A DNA stretch of 64,000 nucleotides from positions 62,001-126,000 of the forward strand of contig CANNDD010000007.1 of assembly GCA_947503285.1 (NCBI GenBank), given 5' to 3'. The stretch is from an uncultured Croceitalea sp. (GTDB lineage Bacteria; Bacteroidota; Bacteroidia; Flavobacteriales; Flavobacteriaceae). Positions 18,824-28,001 of the stretch are shown piece by piece. Made by a program: the position numbers and the translations under genes. The notes beneath the pieces were generated by a model. The model ran no database searches. It saw nothing but the letters and a program-made list of their open reading frames with translations, and was not told the origin of the DNA. Within the stretch, counting starts at the first letter, position 1, and every line of letters begins with the position of its first letter.

Positions 18824-19702
18824 ATGGGTACCGAGGTTGCTGAACATGTAATACCACCAAAAAAAGGAAAACCAAAATGGTTGAGGGTAAAACTACCTAC
18901 CGGAAAAAAGTATACCCAATTACGCAATCTGGTAGATAAATATGAACTGCATACGATCTGTACTTCAGGCAGCTGTCCAAACATGGGTGAATGCTGGGGA
19001 GAAGGCACTGCTACTTTTATGATTTTGGGTAATATCTGTACCCGTTCGTGTGGTTTTTGCGGTGTAAAGACAGGAAGGCCTGAGAGTGTTGATTGGGCCG
19101 AACCTGAGAAAGTTGCCCGTTCCATCAAAATAATGCAAATCAAACACGCGGTATTGACTTCGGTGGATCGTGATGATTTGAAAGACATGGGGTCCATCAT
19201 ATGGGCCGAGACGGTTAAAGCCGTAAGAAGAATGAATCCAGAAACGACCCTAGAGACCTTGATACCTGATTTTCAAGGAATCGAAAGCCATCTTGACCGT
19301 ATATTATCGGTACATCCAGAAGTCATTTCGCATAATATGGAAACGGTAAAACGTTTGACCAGGGAAGTTCGTATTCAAGCAAAATATGAGCGCAGCCTAG
19401 AGGTTTTACGTTACTTAAAAGAGCATGGCGCCAATAGAACCAAGTCTGGAATCATGCTTGGTCTAGGTGAGCTTGAAGAAGAAGTAATACAGACCATGAA
19501 AGACCTTAGGGAAGCCAAGGTAGATGTCGTTACCATAGGGCAATACCTACAACCTTCTAAAAAACACCTTCCTGTCAAACAATTCATAGTACCCGAACAA
19601 TTCAGGAAATACGAGGAAATCGGACTCGAAATGGGTTTTAGACATGTTGAAAGTGGCGCTTTGGTAAGATCCTCATACAAAGCACACAAACATATTCATT
19701 AA
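18824..19702 (+). CDS. lipA: Lipoyl synthase
   Basis: Radical SAM enzyme that inserts two sulfurs into protein-bound octanoyl groups, 292 aa from the ATG at 18824 (a TTG two codons earlier is less likely). The auxiliary cluster cysteines are Cys46, Cys51 and Cys57 ([12 protein letters not shown]) and the radical SAM cluster is CTRSCGFC (Cys72, 76, 79). The C-terminal RSSY motif, whose serine ligates the auxiliary cluster, is present (VRSSYKAH). Normal length and no visible defect. It lies just upstream of gap. Confidence 0.97.
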   Translation: MGTEVAEHVIPPKKGKPKWLRVKLPTGKKYTQLRNLVDKYELHTICTSGSCPNMGECWGEGTATFMILGNICTRSCGFCGVKTGRPESVDWAEPEKVARSIKIMQIKHAVLTSVDRDDLKDMGSIIWAETVKAVRRMNPETTLETLIPDFQGIESHLDRILSVHPEVISHNMETVKRLTREVRIQAKYERSLEVLRYLKEHGANRTKSGIMLGLGELEEEVIQTMKDLREAKVDVVTIGQYLQPSKKHLPVKQFIVPEQFRKYEEIGLEMGFRHVESGALVRSSYKAHKHIH

Positions 19703-19728
19703 GCCGTACCAAAGCCTGTTGCGGCTTT
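19701..19728 (+). terminator. Weak hairpin between lipA and gap
   Basis: Right arm GCGGCTTT at 19721-19728 can pair with AAGCCG at 19701-19706 or with AAAGCC at 19711-19716, but not both. Only four T follow, and the gap ATG starts eight bases later. A weak terminator or attenuator. Confidence 0.35.
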
Positions 19729-19735
19729 TAAAAAA

Positions 19736-20755
19736 ATGCTTAACATGGGGCAATTGAACATTGGCATCAATGGTTTTGGAAGAATTGGGAGAACGCTATT
19801 CCGCTTGTTGTCAAAACACCCCGAACTTAATGTTGTGGCCATAAATGATATCGCCGATGCCAAAACACTTGCCCATTTGCTCAAATATGATAGTATTCAT
19901 GGGGTCTTAAACGAACCTATTGAAGCCAAGGATAACAAATTGTTTTTTCAAGGTGCCAAAATCACCGTAATCAATGAACCAGACCCTAAGGGAATAAAGT
20001 GGGGCGATTATGAAGTAGACCTCGTAGTCGAGGCTTCAGGTAAATTCAAGAAACGAACTGATTTGGTACACCACTTAAAAAATGGGGCCAAAAAAGTCAT
20101 TTTAAGCGTACCACCAGAGGATGAGGATATAAAAATGATCGTATACGGGGTAAACGAATCCAGTATTGACTCAAGTGACGATATCATCTCTAACGCTTCT
20201 TGTACCACGAACAATGCGGCACCCATGATAAGAGTCGTCAACGAACTTTGTGGAATAGACCAAGCCTATATTACCACCATACACTCTTATACTTCTGACC
20301 AAAGTCTTCATGACAAGCCACATCGTGACCTACGGCGTGCACGGGCCGCAAGTCAATCGATCATTCCGACTACCACGGGCGCGGCAAAAGCTTTAACAAA
20401 GATTTTTCCAGATTTGGGCGATGTTATAGGTGGTTGTGGTATTCGCGTTCCCGTTCCGAATGGATCGTTGACCGATATTACCTTCAATGTACAAAAGAAA
20501 GTCACCATTGATGAAGTGAACAATGCATTTAAAGCAATTTCAGAAAATGAGTTGAATCATGTGCTTTACTACACCGAAGATCCCATAGTATCCATAGATA
20601 TAAACAATAGTTGTTATTCTTGTACGTTTGATTCTCAGATGACTTCGGTTATTGGTAAGATGGTAAAGGTCATCGGGTGGTATGATAATGAAACGGGGTA
20701 TTGTTCAAGGATAATCGATTTAATCAAGTTGCTTATAAACAAAAACTACATTTGA
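19736..20755 (+). CDS. gap: Glyceraldehyde-3-phosphate dehydrogenase, type I
   Basis: Glycolytic/gluconeogenic GAPDH of 339 aa. NAD-binding start GINGFGRIGRTLFRLL, active-site Cys156 in NASCTTN and His183 in TTIHSYTSDQ, and the LRRARAASQSIIPTTTGAAKAL loop are all in place. The catalytic loop reads SCTTNNAAPM rather than the common SCTTNCLAP, so the second cysteine of the usual CTTNC motif is absent. An alternative ATG at 19745 gives a protein three residues shorter and is equally good. The TGA stop overlaps the TTG start of the downstream histidine kinase. A second GAPDH elsewhere in the genome is likely. Confidence 0.94.
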   Translation: MLNMGQLNIGINGFGRIGRTLFRLLSKHPELNVVAINDIADAKTLAHLLKYDSIHGVLNEPIEAKDNKLFFQGAKITVINEPDPKGIKWGDYEVDLVVEASGKFKKRTDLVHHLKNGAKKVILSVPPEDEDIKMIVYGVNESSIDSSDDIISNASCTTNNAAPMIRVVNELCGIDQAYITTIHSYTSDQSLHDKPHRDLRRARAASQSIIPTTTGAAKALTKIFPDLGDVIGGCGIRVPVPNGSLTDITFNVQKKVTIDEVNNAFKAISENELNHVLYYTEDPIVSIDINNSCYSCTFDSQMTSVIGKMVKVIGWYDNETGYCSRIIDLIKLLINKNYI

Positions 20756-22971
20756 GTTTAAAAGATTTACATACGAGGCTTAAAAGTCGTTTCGTGGTTA
20801 TGATTATCCTTTTAGTTTCTACTTTAAGGTTAACCGCGCAAGACCTTAATTCAAATAGCCCTTTTGAACAATATTTTGATAAAGCCCTCACCTATCAACA
20901 TCAAAACAAGATAGATGACGCATTAAAGGTTTTAAAAAAAGCTGCGCAAATTGCTGAGGAAAAAGAAAACTTCAAAAACCTTTTAGATACACACCACAGA
21001 TTTGCATTACTGTACCTAGAGTTGGACCAACCTGAAACCACTGAATTCTATTGGGACCGTGCTTCAGTATTATTAAAGGAAATCGAATACCCCTATGCGG
21101 ATGCAGTCCATAAATTTATTGAGGCCAGACTGCTCTTCAAGGCAGAAAACAAATTTCAAGCCAGGCAAAAATTAGAGGAAGCGAGAAAACTCAATAATGA
21201 CAAAAATTTATTGAACAACATTCTTTTATTGGAGGCTGATATTTTTGCCGTACTCGAAAATTATGACGAAGCAACAATCAATTACAATGCCTTGCTCGTT
21301 AATTCAGATGAAAAAGAGCGCGCTTTTTTGGCTACAAAGGCCAATTTGGGTCTAGCCAATCTTTACCTACAACAAGACAACCCCATTGAAAGTACGAAAC
21401 ATGCCGAGGCGGCACTTGAACTTTCGAACAAGCATGGTTACTATCGGGAAATTTTAGGGGCCAACAACTTTTTAACCAAGGTCTATGAGAACTTAGGCGA
21501 ATACCAGAAATCACTGACCTACAATAAAAACATGACGTTTCTAAAAGATTCGCTTTTTAATATTGAAAAGGTGAAATTAGAGAATAGGACCGCAGAGAAA
21601 ATAAAATTCAACCAACAATCGAAGACCATTAAAGAGCAAGAGGCAAAAATTGAAGAACTCAACCAATCTGCAAACAGATCGGAAATAACGGCTATATTGG
21701 CTTCCGCATTTTTGACGATAATTTCGATTTTGGCGGTCTCCCTATTCCGTAACAACCAAATAAAATTAAAAACCAACGATTTATTGCAAACCAAAAATAG
21801 CGAGCTGGAGACCGCACGTGATGCCGCGGTGATGGCTATGGAAGCCAAAACCAATTTCCTATCTACGGTTACACATGAACTGCGAACGCCTTTATACGCG
21901 GTCACGGGACTTACCCATTTACTTTTAGAGGAAAATCCTGAAGAGCACCAAAAAGAGCATTTGAAGTCTTTAAAATTCTCTGGGGACTACCTCTTGAATT
22001 TTATCAATGATATTTTGCAGATCAATAAAATTGATGCCGACAAACTAGAACCCCTGAGCATTGAGTTCAAACTGAAAAAAGTGCTGGCCGATGTCGTAGA
22101 CTCTTTACAGCAAAATGCGAAAGACAACAATACCGTTATCGTTTTGGACTACGATAACAACATCCCCCTAAATTTATTGGGAGACCCCCTAAAACTCTCT
22201 CAAATAATCATGAATCTAGTGGGTAACGCCCTGAAATTCACTAAAGATGGAAAAGTGGAGGTCATCGCAAGGTTAAAAGAAAAGAACGATGACAACCTGA
22301 GGGTGTATTTTGAGATTACCGATACCGGTATTGGAATTTCAGAAGAACAACAGAAGAACATTTTTGACAGTTTTGAACAAGGTTCCGTACAAATCAATAG
22401 GGAATACGGTGGTACCGGATTGGGACTTACCATTGTCAAAAGCCTGTTGGGCCTCTTTGAAAGTAAGATACACCTCAGAAGTGAACTTGGTAAAGGAAGT
22501 TCCTTTTTCTTTGAACTTGACCTTAAATCAGATGAAAATTCGCTTGATGAGGTGCCGTTTGAGCTTACCGTAGAGGATTTTGATTTTGACGGATTGCACA
22601 TCTTAATCGTTGAGGACAACAAAATCAATCAGGTCATTACCAAAAAGATGTTGAGTAAAAAGGGCATCACCTGTGACATCGCAAATAACGGGAATGAAGC
22701 CATTGACGCCGCTCAGGCCAATGCTTATGATGCCATTTTAATGGATATTCACATGCCCGGTATCAGCGGAACGGAAGCTACTGTTCAGATACGTAAATTC
22801 AATCCTGATATTCCAATTATAGCCTTGACGGCTATTTCAATGGACGATAGCCTAGATGAATTTTATGCAGCAGGCTGCAATGCCGTGGTCACCAAACCAT
22901 TTAAACCAGAAGTGTTCTATCAAAAAATCGGGGAGAATGTCTTCAAGACCAATGTTAATGACGGTGTTTAA
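20752..22971 (+). CDS. Hybrid sensor histidine kinase with TPR sensor region
   Basis: A 739-aa hybrid kinase counted from the TTG at 20752, which overlaps the gap stop (TTGA); an ATG at 20800 would give the tighter leader MIILLVSTLRLTAQ. After the signal peptide, tetratricopeptide-like helices fill about residues 35-285 outside the membrane, then a coiled coil and one membrane helix (about 307-330). The HisKA domain has His375 in THELRTPL, the ATPase domain DTGIGIS and GTGLGLTIVKSL, and the C-terminal receiver has Asp665 in LMDIHMPG. No DNA-binding domain, so output must pass to another protein. Signal unknown. Confidence 0.92.
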   Translation: MSLKDLHTRLKSRFVVMIILLVSTLRLTAQDLNSNSPFEQYFDKALTYQHQNKIDDALKVLKKAAQIAEEKENFKNLLDTHHRFALLYLELDQPETTEFYWDRASVLLKEIEYPYADAVHKFIEARLLFKAENKFQARQKLEEARKLNNDKNLLNNILLLEADIFAVLENYDEATINYNALLVNSDEKERAFLATKANLGLANLYLQQDNPIESTKHAEAALELSNKHGYYREILGANNFLTKVYENLGEYQKSLTYNKNMTFLKDSLFNIEKVKLENRTAEKIKFNQQSKTIKEQEAKIEELNQSANRSEITAILASAFLTIISILAVSLFRNNQIKLKTNDLLQTKNSELETARDAAVMAMEAKTNFLSTVTHELRTPLYAVTGLTHLLLEENPEEHQKEHLKSLKFSGDYLLNFINDILQINKIDADKLEPLSIEFKLKKVLADVVDSLQQNAKDNNTVIVLDYDNNIPLNLLGDPLKLSQIIMNLVGNALKFTKDGKVEVIARLKEKNDDNLRVYFEITDTGIGISEEQQKNIFDSFEQGSVQINREYGGTGLGLTIVKSLLGLFESKIHLRSELGKGSSFFFELDLKSDENSLDEVPFELTVEDFDFDGLHILIVEDNKINQVITKKMLSKKGITCDIANNGNEAIDAAQANAYDAILMDIHMPGISGTEATVQIRKFNPDIPIIALTAISMDDSLDEFYAAGCNAVVTKPFKPEVFYQKIGENVFKTNVNDGV

Positions 22972-23953
22972 GGGTATGTTCCAAGGCTTTTAGCAACTTA
23001 ATGGAGCCGCCGTCGAGAAATTCATGTTTCATTCCTAAATAATAGAGCCTCTCAACTTTTCCATTCAAACGGGTATGATCTTTTTCCGTAGTAATGATAT
23101 AATCGTATTTACGAAACGATTGTAGTTCTTTCTCAGAGAAGAAATGATGGTCACTGAAATCAAAGTGCTTAAAATCAACGTTCAACGATTCTAAATGATG
23201 TACTAAGGGTTGGGGGTCGGCAATAGCCGTTACAAGGGCAACCCTATTACCAGAAACATCTGAAAAGCCCAGTTCACCGGTTTCCGATTTTAAAACCCCA
23301 TCATAGCTCAAAGAAGCGAACAATACCGGTTTTCCGCAGTTGAGGTGTGTTTTCACCTCGTCCATCTTTTTCTCATCGATTGTACGTGGGCACTTGGTTA
23401 CCACGACAACATCGGCCCGTTCCACTTGATTCTTAGAATCCCTTAGATTCCCCGTAGGTAAAAAGGTGTCGTCAACATATAATTTGCTATAGGCAGTCAG
23501 AAGGACATTGAAGCTAGGTTTGATCTTTCGATGTTGAAAAGCATCATCTAAAAGTATCAACTCAGGTGCCAATTGTTCCTCCAAATTTTTAATTCCGTTG
23601 CAGCGATCTGCATCCACTGCCAGAGAGATATTATGTTTTGAGAACAATTGAAAAGGTTCATCACCAAGATCCTCGACACTTGATGTTTCATTGGCCAGTT
23701 GAAAACCTTTTGATTTTCTCTTATATCCTCGACTAAGAACCGCTAACTTATAGTCATGTTGCAATTCACGTATAAAGTATTCGATCATCGGTGTCTTCCC
23801 CGTTCCGCCAACACTGAGATTACCAATACATATAGTAGGGGTTCTAAATGACCTTGATTCGAAAAATCCAATATCATACAGCAAGTTGCGAATATGTACT
23901 ACGAGACCATAAACCAATGATACGGGATACGCTATTTTACGAAGCCAATGCAT
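22955..23953 (-). CDS. lpxK: Tetraacyldisaccharide 4'-kinase
   Basis: Lipid A pathway kinase that phosphorylates the 4' position, 332 aa from the ATG at 23953. That start gives the family opening MHWLRKIAYPVSLVYGLVVHIRNLLYD, with a membrane-associated helix; the frame is open to 24100 but this would run through the divergent gene. The P-loop is GNLSVGGTGKTP, followed by LSRGYKRKSKGF and VDADRCNG, LILLDDAFQHR. Its last 17 bases overlap the end of the hybrid kinase gene. Shows that the organism makes lipid A. Confidence 0.95.
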   Translation of the reverse strand: MHWLRKIAYPVSLVYGLVVHIRNLLYDIGFFESRSFRTPTICIGNLSVGGTGKTPMIEYFIRELQHDYKLAVLSRGYKRKSKGFQLANETSSVEDLGDEPFQLFSKHNISLAVDADRCNGIKNLEEQLAPELILLDDAFQHRKIKPSFNVLLTAYSKLYVDDTFLPTGNLRDSKNQVERADVVVVTKCPRTIDEKKMDEVKTHLNCGKPVLFASLSYDGVLKSETGELGFSDVSGNRVALVTAIADPQPLVHHLESLNVDFKHFDFSDHHFFSEKELQSFRKYDYIITTEKDHTRLNGKVERLYYLGMKHEFLDGGSIKLLKALEHTLKHRH

Positions 23954-23982
23954 TGGGGCGAATTTATAATATTTTATCTTTA
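23953..23982 (+). promoter_or_regulatory. Putative promoter of the Nif3-like gene
   Basis: TTG at 23953-23955, 19-base spacer, TATCTTTA at 23975-23982 (one mismatch to TAnnTTTG), 20 bases before the ATG at 24003. The -33 TTG overlaps the divergent lpxK start codon. Confidence 0.5.
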
Positions 23983-24002
23983 TCAGGCTTAAAAAGAACG
24001 AA

Positions 24003-25097
24003 ATGACCGTAAAGGATGTCACTGCACTACTAGAAGAAATTGCCCCATTGGCCCATGCCGAAGACTTTGACAATGTCGGACTTTTGGTTGGCAACAACAA
24101 TCAAAAGGTAAAGGGAATTCTTGTAACGTTGGATACCCTAGAAACCGTCATTGATGAAGCCGTACAAAAAAAGTGTAATCTTGTGGTCAGTTTTCATCCG
24201 ATCCTATTCAAGGGAATGAAGAAAATCACAGGGGAAACCTACGTGGAAAGGGTCATCTTAAAAGCGATTCGCAATGACATTGCGATTTACAGCATGCATA
24301 CGGCATTGGATAATAGTCCTGTAGGGGTAAATGCAAAAATCTGTGAAGTCTTGGGAGTCGAAAAACCAAAAATCCTCATTCCAAAAAGAAACACTATAAA
24401 AAAATTGACGACATATGTTCCTAAAAAGGATGCGAAGACCTTAAGGGAAAAATTGTTTGAGGCTGGCGCAGGCACTATTGGCAATTATAGTGACTGTAGC
24501 TTTAATGTTGATGGCTTCGGTACCTTTCGCGCAGGGGAAAACGCAAAACCGAAAATAGGTACGAAAGGTGTTTCACATACTGAAGAAGAGACACAACTGA
24601 ACATAACCTTTGATATGGCCTTCGAAAAAAACGTTCTCGATACATTGTTTGAGCACCATCCTTACGAAGAAGTTGCCTATGAGGTTATTACACTTGAAAA
24701 TAAAAATAAAAACCTTGGTATGGGAATGATCGGGGAACTCAAATCCCCCACAACCGAAATCGCGTTTTTAAATCATGTCAAAGAAGTGATGCATGCCAAG
24801 GGGATAAGACATTCAAGATTTCTGAACAAACCAATCAAAAGAGTTGCCGTATTGGGGGGTAGCGGTGCTTTTGCCATCGGTGCCGCTTTGCATGCAAGGG
24901 CAGATGTGTTCATTGCGGCCGATCTTAAATACCATCAATTTTATGAAGCTGAAGGACGCATACTTATTGCCGATATCGGCCACTTTGAAACAGAGCAGTT
25001 TACAAAAAATTTATTGGTTGACTTTCTTACAAAAAAAATTCCTAATTTTGCGGTCACTTTATCGGAAAGTATAACTAATCCCATCAAGTATTTTTAA
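24003..25097 (+). CDS. Nif3-like dinuclear metal centre protein
   Basis: A 364-aa member of the NIF3/YbgI family (often annotated GTP cyclohydrolase I type 2, without proof of that activity). The metal ligands expected in the family are seen in VSFHPILFKG, YSMHTALDNSPVGVN and, near the C-terminus, DIGHFETEQF. Residues about 130-235 form the inserted PII-like domain (KRNTIKKLTTYVPKKDAKTLREKLFEAGAGTIGNY), the long variant of the family. It is followed after three bases by the coiled-coil zinc-ribbon-like gene, an arrangement common in Bacteroidota that suggests a shared but unknown role. Confidence 0.92.
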   Translation: MTVKDVTALLEEIAPLAHAEDFDNVGLLVGNNNQKVKGILVTLDTLETVIDEAVQKKCNLVVSFHPILFKGMKKITGETYVERVILKAIRNDIAIYSMHTALDNSPVGVNAKICEVLGVEKPKILIPKRNTIKKLTTYVPKKDAKTLREKLFEAGAGTIGNYSDCSFNVDGFGTFRAGENAKPKIGTKGVSHTEEETQLNITFDMAFEKNVLDTLFEHHPYEEVAYEVITLENKNKNLGMGMIGELKSPTTEIAFLNHVKEVMHAKGIRHSRFLNKPIKRVAVLGGSGAFAIGAALHARADVFIAADLKYHQFYEAEGRILIADIGHFETEQFTKNLLVDFLTKKIPNFAVTLSESITNPIKYF

Positions 25098-25100
25098 TAT

Positions 25101-25880
25101 ATGGCTGCAAAACCTGAAGGAAGCGTAGAAGAGAAATTACGAGCACTGTACGATTTACAATTGATTGACTCAAGAGTAGATGAAATCCGTAATGTACGTG
25201 GTGAATTACCCTTAGAAGTTGAAGACTTGGAAGATGAGGTCTTAGGGCTCAAAACCAGAATGGACAAACTTAAATCTGATGTGGAGACGGTGAATTATGA
25301 AATCACTGCCAAAAAGAATCTCATTGAAGAATCAAAGGTGCTCATCAAAAAGTATGCAGAGCAGCAAAAAAATGTTCGTAACAGTAGGGAATTTAATTCT
25401 TTAAGCAAAGAAGTTGAATTTCAAGAATTGGAAATTCAATTGGCCGAGAAGAACATAAAAGAGTTCAAAGCACAAATAGAACAAAAGAAAGAGGTAATCG
25501 CTTCGACCAAAGAAGTACTTTCTGAGCGTGAGACCCACTTAAAGCACAAAAAAGGGGAGTTAGATGCCATTTTGGCTGAAACCGAAAAGGAAGAATCCGC
25601 CCTTTTGAAAAAGTCTGAGGAATTTGAGGCAAAAATCGATGAGCGTTTGACCAAAGCGTATAAACGTATTCGCAATAATGTCAAAAACGGATTGGCGGTC
25701 GTACCGATTGAACGTGGGGCATCAGGTGGTTCCTTTTTCACCATACCACCCCAGGTGCAGGTAGAGATAGCCTCTAGAAAAAAAATAATCACTGACGAAC
25801 ACAGTGGCAGAATACTGGTTGACCCAACCCTTGCGGAAGAGGAACTTGAAAAAATGCAAAAACTCTTTAAAAAATTATAA
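25101..25880 (+). CDS. Coiled-coil protein with degenerate C4 zinc ribbon
   Basis: A 259-aa protein, mostly a long helical hairpin (about residues 25-180, rich in Glu and Lys) followed by the position of a C-terminal zinc ribbon. In the family the ribbon has two CxxC knuckles around IPPQ; here the region reads ERGASGGSFFTIPPQVQVEI and DEHSGRILVD, so every zinc-binding cysteine is replaced while the rest of the ribbon is kept. The protein contains no cysteine at all. It follows the Nif3-like gene by three bases and ends with a good terminator. Function unknown. Confidence 0.87.
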   Translation: MAAKPEGSVEEKLRALYDLQLIDSRVDEIRNVRGELPLEVEDLEDEVLGLKTRMDKLKSDVETVNYEITAKKNLIEESKVLIKKYAEQQKNVRNSREFNSLSKEVEFQELEIQLAEKNIKEFKAQIEQKKEVIASTKEVLSERETHLKHKKGELDAILAETEKEESALLKKSEEFEAKIDERLTKAYKRIRNNVKNGLAVVPIERGASGGSFFTIPPQVQVEIASRKKIITDEHSGRILVDPTLAEEELEKMQKLFKKL

Positions 25881-25901
25881 TTTTTTACGGCGTTACGGTT
25901 T

Positions 25902-25932
25902 AAAACCATCTTGGAAACAAGGTGGTTTTTTT
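25902..25932 (+). terminator. Rho-independent terminator
   Basis: Stem AAACCATCTTG / CAAGGTGGTTT (one G-T pair) with a GAAA tetraloop and a run of seven T. Ends the Nif3/coiled-coil transcript. Confidence 0.9.
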
Positions 25933-25949
25933 GTTTGTAATTTTACAAA

Positions 25950-26324
25950 ATGAAATTAGTCGCGGCCATCTTACTGTTACTTTTATACCATCCGCTTCAA
26001 GGGCAAGACCTCAGCGCATATCAATGGAAGAAGCGACTTGTTATCTTGGTCGGTGATACTACCGATGTCAAATTGAAAGAACAAAAATCAGTACTGCAAA
26101 ACCACAAATCTGAATTAGTGGAGCGGGATATATTGATTTTACCAATTACAAATACGGAAAATTTCCAGATTGACCTAGAAGCGAATTTTAAAGGACTCCT
26201 ATTAATTGGTAAGGACGGTGGGGTAAAACTTAAAAAAGCATTTCCCGTCGCCATGACGGAACTATTCGAAATCATTGATAACATGCCCATGCGAAAGGCA
26301 GAAATCAAAAGGGATAAAGGTTAA
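25950..26324 (+). CDS. DUF4174 domain secreted protein
   Basis: A 124-aa protein with a signal peptide (MKLVAAILLLLLYHPLQGQ) and one DUF4174 domain: LSAYQWKKRLVILVGD, then a middle part and FKGLLLIGKDGGVKLK, which resembles the end of a thioredoxin-like fold but without any cysteine. DUF4174 proteins are widespread and unassigned. It begins 18 bases after the preceding terminator and overlaps the convergent kmo stop by four bases (TTAA). Confidence 0.83.
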   Translation: MKLVAAILLLLLYHPLQGQDLSAYQWKKRLVILVGDTTDVKLKEQKSVLQNHKSELVERDILILPITNTENFQIDLEANFKGLLLIGKDGGVKLKKAFPVAMTELFEIIDNMPMRKAEIKRDKG

Positions 26325-27667
26325 AGCGTTAAAAGTGCTAATATTTTCCGTTCTATTTCAGGGGAATCCCATTTATCGGCAATATTGGCAACTTGCATGA
26401 TTTCGTGCATTATCGCCTCTTGTCGGTCTCCGATGGCCAAGGCTTCAGCATAGGGCCTTTCTGAGAATGTCACCCGACTATAAACAGGTATCCATTTATC
26501 AGGATGCTTCTCTGAAAAATGTTTTTCAATCTTCTTCTGAAGTAAAAAATTGGCATCAGCGGTTTTACTGCTCATTTCAATAAAATTACGATAGCTCAAT
26601 GTTGCAATGGCGTCAGCATTTGGTTTTCTACTTTCTTGATATTTAGCGAAAATAGTTTCCCAATCGTTTTGATGTGTTTTTATAAGCTTATCTAGCTCAA
26701 AGATATCTTCAAAACCGGCATTCATTCCCTGACCATAAAAAGGTACTATGGCATGGGCTGAATCACCGACCAGGGCTACTTTGTCCCAATAGGTCCATGG
26801 ATAGCATTTCATAGTGACCATAGCACTGGTAGGGTTGTCGAAAAAATCTTTTGTGAGGTTTTCAATCTCTTTCCGAACATTAGGAAAGTAAGTCTTGAAA
26901 AACGCCTTTGCCTCATTTTTTGTCGTCAGTTTCTCAAAAGACACCTCACCCTCGAATGGTAAGAACAAGGTACAGGTAAAACTACCGTCGATATTGGGCA
27001 TGGCAATCAACATAAACTTACCCCGAGGCCAGATATGAAATGAATTTTTGTCAAGTTTATGGGTACCATCCGCATTGGGCGGAATGGTCAGCTCTTTATA
27101 GCCCACATCAATAAAATCTTGCGAGTAATCAAACCGGCTTCTTCGTTGCATTTTATGTCGCACCCTTGAAAACGCACCGTCACAACCAAAAATCAAATCA
27201 AATTGATACGCTTTCCACTCGCTTTTCTCCGATTCACCGGTGTAGACCTTCGCGTCTGGTAAACTGACATCCCATACTTTTTCATTAAACTTGAAAGTAA
27301 CCCCGGTTTGCTCTGCTAGGTCAATCATCTTACGATTCAAGATACCCCTAGAGATGGACCAAATGGCTTCGCCCTCTTTACCATATCGCTGAAAATAGAC
27401 CGGCCTATCATGTACGTGCATTGCCCTTTTATCCAAAGGAATTGCGATTTTCTTGATTTCTTCCGCAATACCTACCTCTTCAAGGGCGCGCCAACCACGA
27501 TTGCTCATGGCCAAATTGATGGATCGCCCTGAAAATTCAATGGTGCGAATATCCGGCCTACGATCAAAGACCGTTATCGCATGACCATACCTTTTAAGGT
27601 AAATAGCTAATAATGAACCAACTAGTCCAGAACCTATTATCGCAATATTTTTGGGTTTTTGCTTCAT
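26321..27667 (-). CDS. kmo: Kynurenine 3-monooxygenase
   Basis: FAD-dependent aromatic hydroxylase of 448 aa converting kynurenine to 3-hydroxykynurenine. Seen: the dinucleotide fold IIGSGLVGSLLA (G12, G14, G17), the family signature GRSINLAMSNRGWRALEEVGI, the second FAD motif LVGDSAHAIVPFYGQGMNAGFED, and a hydrophobic C-terminal part. The GRSINLA motif is specific for kynurenine monooxygenase against other group A flavoproteins. Kynureninase lies 14 kb away at 41678-42946. Together they would feed quinolinate/NAD synthesis or tryptophan breakdown; no tryptophan dioxygenase gene is in the window. Confidence 0.95.
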   Translation of the reverse strand: MKQKPKNIAIIGSGLVGSLLAIYLKRYGHAITVFDRRPDIRTIEFSGRSINLAMSNRGWRALEEVGIAEEIKKIAIPLDKRAMHVHDRPVYFQRYGKEGEAIWSISRGILNRKMIDLAEQTGVTFKFNEKVWDVSLPDAKVYTGESEKSEWKAYQFDLIFGCDGAFSRVRHKMQRRSRFDYSQDFIDVGYKELTIPPNADGTHKLDKNSFHIWPRGKFMLIAMPNIDGSFTCTLFLPFEGEVSFEKLTTKNEAKAFFKTYFPNVRKEIENLTKDFFDNPTSAMVTMKCYPWTYWDKVALVGDSAHAIVPFYGQGMNAGFEDIFELDKLIKTHQNDWETIFAKYQESRKPNADAIATLSYRNFIEMSSKTADANFLLQKKIEKHFSEKHPDKWIPVYSRVTFSERPYAEALAIGDRQEAIMHEIMQVANIADKWDSPEIERKILALLTL

Positions 27668-27797
27668 GTTGACGCTAGTTTACGGGCACATCGAACCATA
27701 AAAATAATAACAATTTAGATAGTACTGCCCATCAGAAAAGAAGACACGAAAAATAGCAATTTTGTTTAATATTATTGTATTTTTATTGAACAAAATA

Positions 27798-27938
27798 ATG
27801 CATCACAAAAGAAACCTACCGAGCAAACCATGTTGCGTATGCGGCAAACCCTTCTCATGGCGAAAGAAATGGGAAAAGAATTGGGATATGGTCAAATATT
27901 GTAGCGAACGCTGCAGAAGAAACAAAAATAGTAAATGA
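27798..27938 (+). CDS. DUF2256 mini zinc-finger protein
   Basis: A 46-aa open frame, ATG at 27798 to TGA at 27936-27938, starting [21 protein letters not shown]. It matches the DUF2256 pattern: CxxC (Cys12 or 13 with Cys15), [10 protein letters not shown][10 protein letters not shown] (Cys35, Cys39), so a four-cysteine zinc site is likely. As I recall, DUF2256 proteins are frequently encoded beside cryptochrome/photolyase genes, and that is the case here: the DASH cryptochrome starts 63 bases downstream on the same strand. Basic and small, it could bind nucleic acid. No function is established. Confidence 0.85.
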   Translation: MHHKRNLPSKPCCVCGKPFSWRKKWEKNWDMVKYCSERCRRNKNSK

Positions 27939-28001
27939 AGACCGAAGATAGTATTTCGACAGACCTAACCACCCTGTAAACCCCTAAACAGTATACATAT
28001 A

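Noticed and set aside
23954-24100. N-terminal extension of lpxK to 24100
   Set aside because: It would run antisense through the start of the Nif3-like gene and has no LpxK similarity; MHWLRKIAYP at 23953 is the family start.
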